The notes: a model not told the origin generated them from the sequence alone. Shown: positions 17,453 through 26,328, numbered from the stretch's first letter. The stretch is DNA of 64,000 bases from Undibacterium_A arcticum (GCF_042660705.1 NZ_JBHSUQ010000001.1), one strand, 5' to 3'. Numbers and translations: made by a program.

Positions 17453-17895
17453 GGTGTTGCAATAACGGACTGAAAAAACGCACTGCGGAAACCTTGCTGC
17501 AAATTCGCTACACATTTCGCTGCACATCCAAGTCATGCTTTATTCTAGCGCATTGAATGGTGCAGCGCAACAAATTATTGATGCTTTTGGGAAACTTCTG
17601 TGCAATTGTGCCGGTTCCCAGCGCGGCTAAATATTAACATGTGCAAAATCAATTACTTACTGACAAAATTCCAGATTAAATAATTTCCGCGCGGAAACTT
17701 GTTTGATTGCGGCGCAATAACCATACTTCCACCAATTCCAGTGGCAACGCAACTGCTACCAGCATGAATATGGTGACGCCCACTCCAGTTACAATAGCGC
17801 ACTGTTGCGCGCCCCGCCCCGCCATGGACCGTGGTCGCGTCGCTGCGGGCCATGCGCGGCAGTCGGTACACCCAGTTCACCTTTGAAAGAATACG

Positions 17896-18352
17896 ATGGA
17901 ATGCACGGTACGCTGGACCGGTTTATCCGGAATGACTTTTTTTGGCTGAAACCGGCTCTGGCCATGTGCTGGCGATGGATGGCGCGCCCGATGGCGGCGG
18001 TCGCAATCTGGCGCCGCGCCCGATGGAAGTGGTGCTGGCCGGCACCGGCGGCTGCACCGCCTATGACGTGGTGCTGATCCTGCGCAAGAGCCGCCAGGAC
18101 ATTCGCGGCTGCGACGTCACGTTGCAATCCGAACGGGCCGAGAGCGACCCGAAGGTGTTCACCAAGATCCACTTCCATTTCACCGTGACCGGCCGCAACC
18201 TCAAGCCGAATCTGGTGGAACGCGCGATCAAGTTGTCGCACGAGAAATACTGCTCGGCCTCGATCATGCTGGAGAAATCGGCCACGATCACGCATAGCTA
18301 CGAGATCGTCGACGATCTGGCAACTGAGACGCAAGCGACGCCTGCCAACTGA
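17896..18352 (+). pseudogene. OsmC family (YhfA-like) protein, frame disrupted
   Basis: OsmC-like proteins are small thiol-dependent peroxidase-fold proteins. From ATG at 17896 the frame gives MECTVRWTGLSGMTF and then terminates because of a run of seven T residues (17937-17943). With six T residues it would read LAETGSGHVLAMDG and continue uninterrupted to the stop at 18352. The second part keeps the conserved Cys in GGCTAYDVV and the second Cys in HEKYCSASIM. About 152 residues are expected when repaired. The current sequence could only be translated from an internal start at 17942. Confidence 0.85.
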
Positions 18353-18362
18353 CTTGGCGCTC

Positions 18363-18470
18363 GCTCCCCGTCAAGGGGACGGCTGGGGTGGGGATGGGTC
18401 ATCACTGGCGCGGCTTGAAACCCATCCCCATCCCGACCTTCCCCTTGAAGGGGAAAGGGCGTTCATGCGA
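18363..18470. repeat. Inverted pair of GGGGA-rich dispersed repeat
   Basis: Two oppositely oriented copies of a CCCATCCCC...CCTTCCCCTTGAAGGGG repeat lie between the convergent OsmC and coq7 genes. Single copies occur at about 30085-30127, 30250-30285 and 48972-49010. The palindromic core CCCCTTGAAGGGG may serve as a bidirectional terminator-like hairpin. Confidence 0.7.
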
Positions 18471-18499
18471 CGGCATCATCGGCCGCAACCTGTGCCCGC

Positions 18500-19138
18500 T
18501 TACAAATAATAAGCCGTGGTCGTCATCAGCTTCGCCATCGCCGTCATCGCCTGCCGCACCGGCGCTGCAACTTCGGTCGCGCCGAGCGATTGGGCCGACG
18601 CTCCGTGCGCGATTTCGTCTTGGCGCATCTGCTCGACAAGCGCGCGCGATTTGGCGTCCTGCGCCGGCAGCCGGTGCAGGTGGCTGGCCAGATGCGCCTC
18701 GACCTGGCGCTCGGTTTCGACCACGAAACCGAGGCTGCGCGCGTCGCCCAGCCGCGCTGCGACAGCGCCCAACGCATAGGCGCCGGCATACCACAGCGGA
18801 TTGAGCAGGCTCGGACGCGAACCGAGTTCCTGCAGGCGTTGCGCGGTCCAGGCCAGATGATCTTCTTCCTCGCGCCCGGCGTCGGCAAACTGGCGGCGCA
18901 ATGCCTCGCTCTGCGCGAACCTGCCTTGCGCATCGTACAGCGCCTGGGCACAGACCTCGCCGACGTGGTTGACCCGCATCAGGCCGGCACTGTGACGGCG
19001 TTCGGTGTCGTCCAGGGTCGCGTCGGCCGCGTGCGCTGCCGGATTCGGGCGCGATGCCGATGCGACGCCGGCGACCACGCGCAGCGCTTTATCGAAACCG
19101 TTGATCAGATGGTCGAAAGGGTGACGGGTGCTTTGCAT
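18500..19138 (-). CDS. coq7: Ubiquinone biosynthesis hydroxylase Coq7 (DMQ monooxygenase)
   Basis: Coq7 hydroxylates demethoxyubiquinone in ubiquinone synthesis using a diiron centre. The ligands are visible in MRVNHVGEVCAQALY, REEEDHLAW, ETERQVEAHL and QDEIAHG. I start at the ATG at 19138 (MQSTRHPFDHLI, 212 residues) because the upstream frame extension shows no conserved sequence. This enzyme replaces the flavin-type UbiF and is common in Burkholderiales. Confidence 0.95.
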   Translation of the reverse strand: MQSTRHPFDHLINGFDKALRVVAGVASASRPNPAAHAADATLDDTERRHSAGLMRVNHVGEVCAQALYDAQGRFAQSEALRRQFADAGREEEDHLAWTAQRLQELGSRPSLLNPLWYAGAYALGAVAARLGDARSLGFVVETERQVEAHLASHLHRLPAQDAKSRALVEQMRQDEIAHGASAQSLGATEVAAPVRQAMTAMAKLMTTTAYYL

Positions 19139-19380
19139 CGTTGTTCGTTGCTCGTGGTTTTCGGAAAATATTGGCAGTATGTGCTGATTGCGCATTGATT
19201 GCGGCGGCAACATGGCATCCCCCGTCAGAGTATTACAATGGGCGAAGCTACGACGCCGCGCCGCCGACTGCACTGCCGTCATTATCCATCGACTCACGTG
19301 CCGCGTCCGCAATTAAATGCCCGCTAGGCCGGCCTAGGCCGCAGGGCTGTAAATTTCTCCAACCACCGTTCGCGCTGAAA

Positions 19381-19488
19381 TCCGCTCGCCCTAAGTAGGT
19401 CCGTTCGCCCTGAGTAGGTCCGTTCGCCCTGAGTAGGTCCGTTCGCCCTGAGTAGCGAAGCGTATCGAAGGGAGCGTATCGAAGGGAG
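19381..19488. repeat. Tandem 19-bp and 14-bp repeats in a CCCTGAG...TATCGAAGGG repeat
   Basis: Four head-to-tail copies of TCCGTTCGCCCTGAGTAGG (first copy with two changes) run from 19381 to about 19455. Two copies of CGTATCGAAGGGAG follow (19461-19488). A degenerate relative at about 19530-19575 reads GTCCTGAGATGCTGCGCAGCAGCGTATCGCAGGG. Together they look like an expanded palindromic dispersed repeat. The rest of the 19139-19843 gap shows no gene. Confidence 0.8.
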
Positions 19489-19843
19489 CGTTTTTCTGAC
19501 CGAGGCAGGCGTCGATACGCCGCTTGTTTGTTCCGCTCGTCCTGAGATGCTGCGCAGCAGCGTATCGCAGGGCTACCATTCCAAGCGGATAACCGGCAGG
19601 CGAGAAACTAACAGCCCTGCCAGCCCGATGACGCTGCGTGCCGGCAAGGAATATTGCGTAAAATGACAGGTTGCATTGCATCTGCACCACGTTCAATACG
19701 GATTACCAGGCAGTATGCGTCAATTCCGCATCATTTTAGAGCGCAACCAGCACACTGCCAGACCAGTATTTAAATGCGCTTGAATGGTCGCCGGCCCATG
19801 CCGCAACCGATGCGCCACCCCGTTCCACTTTAATAGGCTCCGC

Positions 19844-20893
19844 ATGCCGCGCCCGCGCTTTTTGCCCGACAATTTCACCCTGGCCCTGATCACGACGGTG
19901 CTGCTGGCCAGCCTGTTGCCATGCGAAGGCCAAGTCGCGCTGGCCTTCAACCAGGTCACCTCGCTGGCGATCGGCCTGCTGTTCTTCCTGCATGGCGCCA
20001 AGCTGCCGCGCGAGGCGATCGTGGATGGCGCCGCGCACTGGCGCCTGCATCTGACGGTGCTGGCCTGCACCTTTGCGCTGTTTCCGCTACTGGCGCTGGG
20101 CTTGCAGCCGTTGCTGGCGCCGCTGGTGACGCCCGACCTGTATCTGGGGATCCTGTTCCTGGCGGTGCTGCCGTCGACCGTGCAATCATCGATCGCCTTC
20201 ACCTCGGTCGCACGCGGCAATGTGCCGGCCGCCATTTGCAGCGCGTCGGCGTCCAACCTGGTCGGCATCTTCATCTCGCCGCTGCTGGTCGGGCTGGTGG
20301 TGGTGCAGCACGGCGCGGCCGCGTCCGGCGGCGCGCAAGCGTCGTTCGACTCGGTCACCCATATCGCGCTGCAGCTGCTGCTGCCCTTCGTCGCCGGCCA
20401 GATCGCACGGCGCTGGATCGGTGCCTGGGTCGATCATCACAAGGCGGTGCTGAAATACGTGGACCAGGGCTCGATCCTGCTGGTGGTGTACACCGCGTTC
20501 AGCGAGGCGGTCAACCAAGGCCTGTGGCACCAGTTGCCGCTGCCGGCGTTGGGCGGCCTGTTCGTGGTCTGCGCGGTGCTGCTGGCATCAGCGCTGATCC
20601 TGACCACCGTGGTCGCGCGCCGGCTCGGCTTCGCCAAGGACGACGAAATCACGATCGTGTTTTGCGGCTCGAAGAAGAGTCTGGCCAGCGGCATCCCGAT
20701 GGCGAAGATCTTGTTCGCCGGACATGCGGTGGGTGTGGTGGTATTGCCGCTGATGCTGTTTCACCAGATTCAGCTGATGGTGTGCGCGGTGCTGGCGCAG
20801 CGTTATGCGGCGCGGCTGCATCTGCCGCCGCAAGCCGCCGCCGCCAAGGTCGCAGCCGATCACGGTCCCGAAGCGGAAGCGGCGGCCGACTGA
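19844..20893 (+). CDS. Bile acid:sodium symporter family protein (YfeH-like)
   Basis: This 349-residue membrane protein has about ten hydrophobic helices and the SBF-like signature segments FLHGAKLPREAI, LAVLPSTVQSSIAFTSVARGN and FCGSKKSLASGIPMAKILF. I start at 19844 (MPRPRFLPDNFTLAL), since an upstream extension of 20 codons has no family match. The family transports organic anions with sodium; substrate here is unknown. Confidence 0.92.
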   Translation: MPRPRFLPDNFTLALITTVLLASLLPCEGQVALAFNQVTSLAIGLLFFLHGAKLPREAIVDGAAHWRLHLTVLACTFALFPLLALGLQPLLAPLVTPDLYLGILFLAVLPSTVQSSIAFTSVARGNVPAAICSASASNLVGIFISPLLVGLVVVQHGAAASGGAQASFDSVTHIALQLLLPFVAGQIARRWIGAWVDHHKAVLKYVDQGSILLVVYTAFSEAVNQGLWHQLPLPALGGLFVVCAVLLASALILTTVVARRLGFAKDDEITIVFCGSKKSLASGIPMAKILFAGHAVGVVVLPLMLFHQIQLMVCAVLAQRYAARLHLPPQAAAAKVAADHGPEAEAAAD

Positions 20894-20927
20894 GTTCCGT
20901 CAGGGCTTACGCAAACGAGAAAGAAAG

Positions 20928-20987
20928 GTGGATGGGTGCAACCCATCTTTATTCCTTGGGCTCAATGATGGGTTGCACCCATCCTAC
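20928..20987. repeat. GTAG-type hairpin pair (REPIN-like), copy W1
   Basis: Two inverted arms (20928-20946 and 20967-20987) each contain the hairpin GATGGGT-GCA-ACCCATC or its complement. It is followed by CCTACC, the reverse of the GTAG foot. Complete copies are at 31926-31996 and 42776-42834. The foot sequence and inverted-pair layout match REP/REPIN elements handled by RAYT transposases. This copy has a GTGG foot on the left. Confidence 0.8.
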
Positions 20988-21141
20988 CAATTACGCATTT
21001 TACTTACGCCCGATCCGTTACTCGCAGGCTGCGATCGCGCGATGGCAGCCCGAACACACCTCAATACCAACCTCATTACAGGCCACCCATGTCGTTCCAG
21101 CATCCCGTTTTGATCCGCTATCGTCACCCTCGGAGCGCAGC

Positions 21142-22089
21142 ATGAGCGGCCCCTTCAGCCGCAAGCCGCTGGACGGCTTTGGCGCGATCGTGATGCTGGT
21201 GTGCTGCGTGTGCTGGGGCTTGCAGCAGGTCGCCGTCAAGGTGGCGGCGCCCAGCATCAGCCCGGTGATGCAGATGGGTGTGCGCTCGCTGGTGGCGGCA
21301 CTGCTGGTATGCGGGCTGGTGCTGCTGCGCGGCGCGACCGCAACTGCCGCTCCGCTTGGCGCGGCCGGCAAAGCTGGCGGCAGACGGGGCGGCAAGCGCC
21401 TGTTCTGGCCCGGCATCGCAGCCGGCCTGCTGTTTGCCGGCGAATTCCTGTTCGTCTCGCTCGGCCTCGGCCACACCAGCGCCTCGCACATGTCGGTGTT
21501 TCTGTACACCGCACCGATTTTCACGGTGCTCGGCCTGCACTGGCTGATTCCAACCGAGCGGATCGGCACCGCGCAATGGCTCGGCATCGGCGCCGCCTTT
21601 GCCGGCATCGCACTGGCTTTTGCCGATGGCATGGGCAGCGGCGCCGGCGATTGGCGCAACATGCTGATCGGCGATGCGATGGGGATTGTGGCCGGCATCA
21701 TGTGGGCCGCGACCACGGTCGTGGTGCGCGCCACCGCGCTGTCCGAAGCGCCGCCGACCACTACCCTGCTCTACCAGCTGGCGACGGCTGCGGTGCTGCT
21801 GCTGGCGCTGGCCTTCGGTTCCGGTCAGGCGCTCGTGACGGCGATGAGCAGCATCGCCTGGCTCAGCATGCTGTTCCAGTCCGTGATCGTCGCGTTTGTG
21901 AGCTACCTGACCTGGTTCTGGATGCTGCGCCGCTATCTAGCCTCGCGCATTGCGGTGTTTTCATTCCTGACGCCGCTGTTCGGGGTCGGCTTCGGCGTGC
22001 TGTTGCTGCACGAGCCGGTCGGGCTGCGCTTCATAGGCGGCGCGGTGCTGGTGCTGGCCGGGATTGTGCTGGTCAATCTGCGGCGCTAG
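21142..22089 (+). CDS. EamA-type DMT family transporter
   Basis: This 315-residue protein has about ten transmembrane helices in two EamA repeats, starting at MLVCCVCWGLQQVAVKVAA. The second half contains IMWAATTVVVRATAL and ends in SFLTPLFGVGFGVLLLHEPV, a typical DMT ending. The start is the ATG at 21142. Members export amino acids or other metabolites; the substrate is not predictable. Confidence 0.92.
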   Translation: MSGPFSRKPLDGFGAIVMLVCCVCWGLQQVAVKVAAPSISPVMQMGVRSLVAALLVCGLVLLRGATATAAPLGAAGKAGGRRGGKRLFWPGIAAGLLFAGEFLFVSLGLGHTSASHMSVFLYTAPIFTVLGLHWLIPTERIGTAQWLGIGAAFAGIALAFADGMGSGAGDWRNMLIGDAMGIVAGIMWAATTVVVRATALSEAPPTTTLLYQLATAAVLLLALAFGSGQALVTAMSSIAWLSMLFQSVIVAFVSYLTWFWMLRRYLASRIAVFSFLTPLFGVGFGVLLLHEPVGLRFIGGAVLVLAGIVLVNLRR

Positions 22090-22178
22090 CGCGGCGCGGA
22101 TTGCGATGGCCGCGCCAGCATCGCGCGCGGTGAGCGCACGCAGACATGCTGTTTGATACATGCACCGCAGCGCTTGCG

Positions 22179-22466
22179 TCACGCGATCGCATGGCCGGAC
22201 ACGACCGGTATGCGCACGCTAGGGTTTCTGCGCGTCCTTGGCCGCATCCTGGATTTTTCGCCGGCCTCTTGAATCTTCTTGCCAGCTGCGGACGCTGCCT
22301 TGTTGATTTCTTCACCGGCCTTCGACGCGGCCTGATCGAGCTTTTGCCCGGCTTGTTCGGCCGGACCTTTTTCGACTATCGGTTCATTTTTCTTGCAGCC
22401 TGCCAGACCGCCGCCCAACAAACCGGCGACCACTACTGTGGAAATAATTTTGCTGAAGGTCATCAT
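22179..22466 (-). CDS. Small lipoprotein with coiled-coil domain, probable frame slip near the 3' end
   Basis: The start at 22466 gives a type II signal peptide (ISTVVVAGLLGGGLAGC) with a lipobox cysteine, so the mature protein is a lipid-anchored 70-80-residue helix rich in Ala, Gly and Lys. The text KAGEEINKAASAAGKKIQEAGEK is repetitive. After GEK the frame gives an unlikely Arg/Pro tail. Adding one A to the five-A run at 22254-22258 would instead give KIQDAAKDAQKP and a stop at 22219, continuing the heptad-like pattern. I infer a one-base loss or sequence error there. Confidence 0.75.
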   Translation of the reverse strand: MMTFSKIISTVVVAGLLGGGLAGCKKNEPIVEKGPAEQAGQKLDQAASKAGEEINKAASAAGKKIQEAGEKSRMRPRTRRNPSVRIPVVSGHAIA

Positions 22467-22615
22467 GATCGCATCCTCGAAAAGTACGGCTCCCCCGAAA
22501 AATGCAGGTACCGAATAAATAGCATAACCCAGTTCAGGCGAACTGATGCGGCGTATCGGTAGCACGTCGGGGCAGCGCCTCGGACCGCAAATTGCAGCCC
22601 TGCAATGTCAATTTT

Positions 22616-22690
22616 GCGGGAGTATATGGCTAAACATATCAGTATACGCCCGGATTAATTACGCCTTGAAAAATACTGACGGCAGTATTT
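22616..22690 (-). repeat. ATACTG/ATACTCC element, copy C
   Basis: Read on the minus strand this copy starts ATACTG-CCGT-CAGTAT immediately at the stop codon of the DUF3025 gene and ends ATACTCCCGCAAAA. It occupies the space between that gene and the lipoprotein gene. A short hairpin followed by TTTTT at its left end may act as a weak terminator. Confidence 0.85.
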
Positions 22691-23546
22691 ATGATGGCGA
22701 CAATGCGCGTTTGGGGCGAAACACCGCCGCGTCCTGATAAAACGCGGCATCTTGCGCCGGCCACCAGCCCGGCACGCCGAGCACCGGCAACGGCGTGAAA
22801 TCGGCGGTGCTCAAGCTCCGCCCGGCCAGCGCCGCCGCCACCGCGCGATCGATCCACGCGCGCTTGTCGGCTTGCGGCAACGCAAAGAAAGCCGCGTCCG
22901 CCGCCAGCACCCAGCTGTGTGCGGTGATCGCCTTGTATGGCGCAACCAGCTTTTCCATCAGCGCATGGCCGAACAGCCAGACCTCGACCTCGCGGCCGAA
23001 CGCGGCGCGCTGCGCGACGAACGCGTGCTGCCACTGGTGCGCGCGCAATGCCGCCACCACGGCGGCGGCCGACGAACCGGCGGCCGGCGCCTCGGCCGCA
23101 GACTCGCAGGCGCGCACCACGATCAGTGCCGCATTCTCGTCAAAGATGGTGGCCGCATCGCGCGCCGCGCCGCGCGACTTGCCGATCCCGGCCAGCGCAA
23201 TCTGCGCCGCCTGCAGCGCGTTCAGTTGCGCCTTGATGCGCGGAAAAGACAGCCACACCAGCGCATTGAAAAAATCGTGCAGATTGTCGCGCGTCGGGAC
23301 ACTACCGCTGGCGTCGATGAAGGCTTCATAAGCCTGGCCGTCGGGCAGCGCGGCTTGCGACACGAAGCGCAGCGGCAGCCCGCGCGCATTGCGCAAGCCC
23401 TGCGCGCCGGCCTGCGCATTGAGCGCGGCGCGCCAGTCCGGCGCCGCGTTGACGGCGTGGGCGGCAGCCAGCACCGAGGCATACCAGGGGCGCGTCCAGT
23501 CGATCTCGGGCCAGCTGGCAACGGCTTTGACTTCGGTCTGTTTCAC
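22689..23546 (-). CDS. DUF3025 domain-containing protein
   Basis: This 285-residue protein matches the DUF3025 family, whose core includes PTRDNLHDFFNALVWLSFPRIK (about residues 84-105) and a C-terminal LPVLGVPGWWPAQD segment. The function of the family is unknown. The start codon is GTG at 23546. The stop codon overlaps the beginning of element copy C, and element copy D begins only 9 nt upstream of the start, so the gene is tightly bracketed by two copies of the same repeat. Confidence 0.88.
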   Translation of the reverse strand: MKQTEVKAVASWPEIDWTRPWYASVLAAAHAVNAAPDWRAALNAQAGAQGLRNARGLPLRFVSQAALPDGQAYEAFIDASGSVPTRDNLHDFFNALVWLSFPRIKAQLNALQAAQIALAGIGKSRGAARDAATIFDENAALIVVRACESAAEAPAAGSSAAAVVAALRAHQWQHAFVAQRAAFGREVEVWLFGHALMEKLVAPYKAITAHSWVLAADAAFFALPQADKRAWIDRAVAAALAGRSLSTADFTPLPVLGVPGWWPAQDAAFYQDAAVFRPKRALSPS

Positions 23547-23555
23547 GTGATTATT

Positions 23556-23630
23556 GGGGAGTATTGTGCAAATTAGCGCCTAATGCGCTTGATTTAATTC
23601 GGCTTTGAAAAATACAGGTGGCAGTATATT
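23556..23630 (-). repeat. ATACTG/ATACTCC element, copy D
   Basis: On the minus strand this copy reads ATACTG-CCAC-CTGTAT, then a TTTTTCAAAGCCGAATTAAATC block, and ends CAATACTCCCC about 9 nt before the DUF3025 start. If it is transcribed it would form the leader of that gene. Confidence 0.85.
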
Positions 23631-23718
23631 TTTTCGTCGGCGGTGATCAACAAGGAGCTTCGACGCCATTCAATGCGGTCTGGCGCGGCAACCTATGACG
23701 GACTGTGCGGAGTAACGC

Positions 23719-23748
23719 CACTGGGTCCCAGCGTTCGCTGGGACGACA
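23719..23748. repeat. REP palindrome copy r5
   Basis: This is a full copy of the CACTGGGTCCC palindrome, in inverted relation to the copy at 23862-23890. Confidence 0.85.
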
Positions 23749-23861
23749 ACTTAGTAGGCATTCCCGGCTAACGAACGCGGAAACACCCCCCCATCATTCC
23801 AGCCCTTCGGCAAGCACCACATATACCGGCCCGTCCTTCACCGATTCCCACCCTCCGCACC

Positions 23862-23890
23862 GTCGTCCCAGCGAACGCTGGGACCCAGTG
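23862..23890. repeat. REP palindrome copy r6, inverted partner of r5
   Basis: This is identical in core to the copy at 3527-3555, with opposite orientation to r5 and about 115 nt of non-repetitive DNA between them. The gap 23631-23954 between copy D and pyrC holds only these repeats. Confidence 0.85.
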
Positions 23891-23954
23891 TCGTTCGCCG
23901 CGCCCCGGAACCATCGACAAGCCAACGGCACCGCCACCAACCGAACCACAACCC

Positions 23955-25016
23955 CTACACCAGCCGCCACCCAATCTTCTCGCCGCCATTCAAGGGCACG
24001 ATAGTCGCGTCCCCCAGCGGCAATTCAGCCGGCACCGTCCACTCCTCGCGCTGCAGGGTCACCGTACCGGCATTGCGCGGCAAGCCATAGAACGCCGGCC
24101 CATTAAAGCTGGCAAACCCCTCCAGCTTGTCCAGCGCACCAGCCTGATCGAACACCTGCGCATACAGCTCCATCGCATGCAGCGCGGTGTAGCAACCGGC
24201 GCAACCGCAGGCGTGCTCCTTCAGCCCCTTCGGATGCGGCGCCGAATCGGTGCCGAGAAAGAAGCGCGCGCTGCCGCTGATCGCCGCCGCCACCAAGGCC
24301 TGGCGATGGGTCTCGCGCTTCAGCACCGGCAGGCAGTAGTAATGCGGCCGGATCCCGCCCTTGAAGATCTCGTTGCGGTTGTATAGCAGGTGATGCGCGG
24401 TGATGGTGGCCGCGACCGGGCCGACCGCCTCCATCACATACTGCGCCGCGTCCCTGGTCGTGATGTGCTCGAACACCACCTTCAGTTCCGGCATGTCGCG
24501 CCGCAGCGGCTGCATCACCCGGTCAATAAAAACTGCCTCGCGGTCGAAAATATCGACCGCCGGATCGGTCACCTCGCCATGCACCGCGAGCGGCATGCCA
24601 AGCTGCTGCATCGTTTCCAGCGTCTTATAACAATTGGCCAGATCGGTCACGCCGGCATCGGAATTGGTAGTCGCGCCGGCCGGATACAGCTTGACCGCGT
24701 GGATGAAACCGCTGTCCTTGGCGCGCCGGATCTCGTCGGGCGGCGTGTTGTTGGTCAGGTACAGCGTCATCAAGGGCTCGAACGTCATTCCTTCTGGCAA
24801 AGCCGCCAGAATCCGCGCGCGATAGGCTAGCGCCTGCGCGGTGGTGGTCACCGGCGGCTTCAAGTTCGGCATCACGATCGCGCGGCCGAACTGGCGCGCG
24901 GTGTGCGGCAACACGGACGCCATCGCGGCGTCGTCGCGCAGGTGCAGATGCCAGTCGTCGGGGCGGGTGATGGTGAGGGATTGAATTGTTGTTGATTGAC
25001 TTGCTGGGTTTTGCAT
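23955..25016 (-). CDS. pyrC: Dihydroorotase (PyrC, class II type)
   Basis: PyrC closes the dihydroorotate ring in pyrimidine synthesis. Zinc ligands appear in DDWHLHLRDD (residues 23-25), the carboxylated Lys in AVKLYPAGATTNS, and further His ligands in HGEVTD and ITAHHLLYN; the catalytic Asp lies in GTDSAPH. I start at ATG 25016 (353 residues), which fits the E. coli-type length. The upstream in-frame extension is not conserved. Confidence 0.95.
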   Translation of the reverse strand: MQNPASQSTTIQSLTITRPDDWHLHLRDDAAMASVLPHTARQFGRAIVMPNLKPPVTTTAQALAYRARILAALPEGMTFEPLMTLYLTNNTPPDEIRRAKDSGFIHAVKLYPAGATTNSDAGVTDLANCYKTLETMQQLGMPLAVHGEVTDPAVDIFDREAVFIDRVMQPLRRDMPELKVVFEHITTRDAAQYVMEAVGPVAATITAHHLLYNRNEIFKGGIRPHYYCLPVLKRETHRQALVAAAISGSARFFLGTDSAPHPKGLKEHACGCAGCYTALHAMELYAQVFDQAGALDKLEGFASFNGPAFYGLPRNAGTVTLQREEWTVPAELPLGDATIVPLNGGEKIGWRLV

Positions 25017-25195
25017 GGGGCATCCTTGTTGGCTATGCCGCCATTTTACCTGTTGCGGTGTCGTGTAAGAAGCTTGGAAACGCTGACGCAATATCCATGC
25101 GCCTCACGAAGCATTTCCATGATGGAAGGCCCATGGATGCTGCGGCCTTGATTTTGAGGTGATCTTTGACGTTGACGTTGACGTTCCGCTTTGGC

Positions 25196-25391
25196 GCTGC
25201 CGTTTGTGCGCAGCAGAAAATGGATCAGAAATGGACGTTGTCTGAGCCGAAGGCGAGTTTCGTCCATTTCCCATTTTTTTGCTGCGCACAAACGGGAACC
25301 CGCAGGGCAGCGACTGTGCGGCCGCCTTCTTTTGCTTACTTTTCTTGGCGAGACAAGAAAAGTGAGTGGCCGCCGGTCCACCACCGGCCAG
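25196..25391 (+). repeat. Structured repeat S, copy S2
   Basis: This is the second copy of the element at 13049-13243, in the same orientation. The outer 16-bp stem has arms 25200-25215 and 25280-25295, the inner stem is GAAATGGACG/CGTCCATTTC, and the third hairpin is TTACTTTTCTTG/CAAGAAAAGTGA. Every stem differs from S1 at several positions with pairing preserved. The remainder of the 25017-25491 gap contains only a short GTTGAC tandem run (25167-25185). Confidence 0.85.
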
Positions 25392-25491
25392 CAATCGCAA
25401 ATCAACCGCACAAGTGATTCACCGCTGAACATGCGGCGCAATGCGTTGCACTTATTGCGCCCTACTTGCTACTTGCTGGATGAATGGGTCG

Positions 25492-25953
25492 TCAGCGGTG
25501 ACACAGCTGTAGAGCAAGACCAAAAATCGCCACCCCGAAACCAAAGGCCATGAATGTACCTGCTCTCCGAATGTATTTCCACTTATGTTCAAGCGCAGCT
25601 GATTTATCGTTCTTTATCTCGTTCAGGTGTTCGCTCAACGACTCTCTCCACGGCGCTTCGTATGGAAACATTCCTATGAAGGAAATTATTAGAGCGACAA
25701 AAAACAGGAAAACTATGAAAAACTTTCCTGCAGGATCAATCAATTCTTCATTGAGCAACACGGAAGCTCCCCCAAGCAATGCAGTATTGAGGGTTACCAA
25801 TTGTTTAAGGATGTCGTTGGCTAGCGCTATGCTGCTTTTGATGCTTTCCCTTGCCCATTCAAAATAAAATTTCTTCTCCTCTTGGAATTCGGCATTCTCT
25901 TCTGCGGACGGAGCCGTGCCATGCTGAATTTCGCTATTTGCAGCTTCAGTCAT
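25492..25953 (-). CDS. Hypothetical membrane protein, three predicted helices
   Basis: I do not recognise this 153-residue protein. A charged N-terminal helical region (about 1-45) is followed by hydrophobic segments near 48-68 (LVTLNTALLGGASVLL), 78-96 (FFIVFLFFVALIISFIGMF) and 131-149 (GTFMAFGFGVAIFGLAL). Codon use and base composition are AT-richer than the surrounding genes, which suggests horizontal origin. Its start overlaps the stop of the upstream zinc-ribbon gene as TAATG, so the two are probably translated together. The layout recalls small membrane effectors, but no enzymatic partner is present. Confidence 0.7.
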   Translation of the reverse strand: MTEAANSEIQHGTAPSAEENAEFQEEKKFYFEWARESIKSSIALANDILKQLVTLNTALLGGASVLLNEELIDPAGKFFIVFLFFVALIISFIGMFPYEAPWRESLSEHLNEIKNDKSAALEHKWKYIRRAGTFMAFGFGVAIFGLALQLCHR

Positions 25954-26210
25954 TACGGACTCTCATTGATAACCACCTTATTGGCTTTGCCACAGGCTTT
26001 GCATTCAATCATTACCTCTTTTTTTCCCATGTGCGATGCTTTGTTTTCAAGAACGAGACTAGTTGGCTTATATCGCCTATATTGGTTCGGATTGAATTCA
26101 TTTTCTGATTTGCAGTTAAAACAGAGAAATTTTTCCATGGCAAACATCACTTGTTTCTCCTCATAGAAACGGTTGACACCTAACACACTACGTAATTTCT
26201 GGAACGACAA
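25953..26210 (-). CDS. Hypothetical protein with two CxxC zinc-ribbon knuckles
   Basis: This 85-residue protein has CFNC near residue 30 and CKAC near residue 70, spaced as a single four-cysteine zinc ribbon. The segment between is polar and charged. I do not recognise a family. Composition is AT-rich, as in the following membrane-protein gene, with which it overlaps by one base. A start further inside (MFAMEKFLCFNC, about 22 codons downstream) is possible and would give a compact zinc-ribbon domain. Confidence 0.62.
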   Translation of the reverse strand: MSFQKLRSVLGVNRFYEEKQVMFAMEKFLCFNCKSENEFNPNQYRRYKPTSLVLENKASHMGKKEVMIECKACGKANKVVINESP

Positions 26211-26328
26211 CTATGCGCAAAATCAACGCCGCTCCGCATTGCTGTGTGAATGCTGTTCATTTATGAATCAGGTTGTCAGTAAAGGTCTTCGCAGAGGAAA
26301 ACCAAACGAAGTTACGGCTTTCCATGAT

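Noticed and set aside
19381..19455. Short direct repeats as a possible CRISPR array
   Set aside because: The 19-bp units are head-to-tail with no spacers and no cas genes are nearby.
19921..21141. N-terminal part of a 722-codon frame that runs into the EamA transporter
   Set aside because: The first 400 codons are an out-of-frame reading of the SBF symporter gene and the REPIN-like repeat. The real EamA gene starts at 21142.
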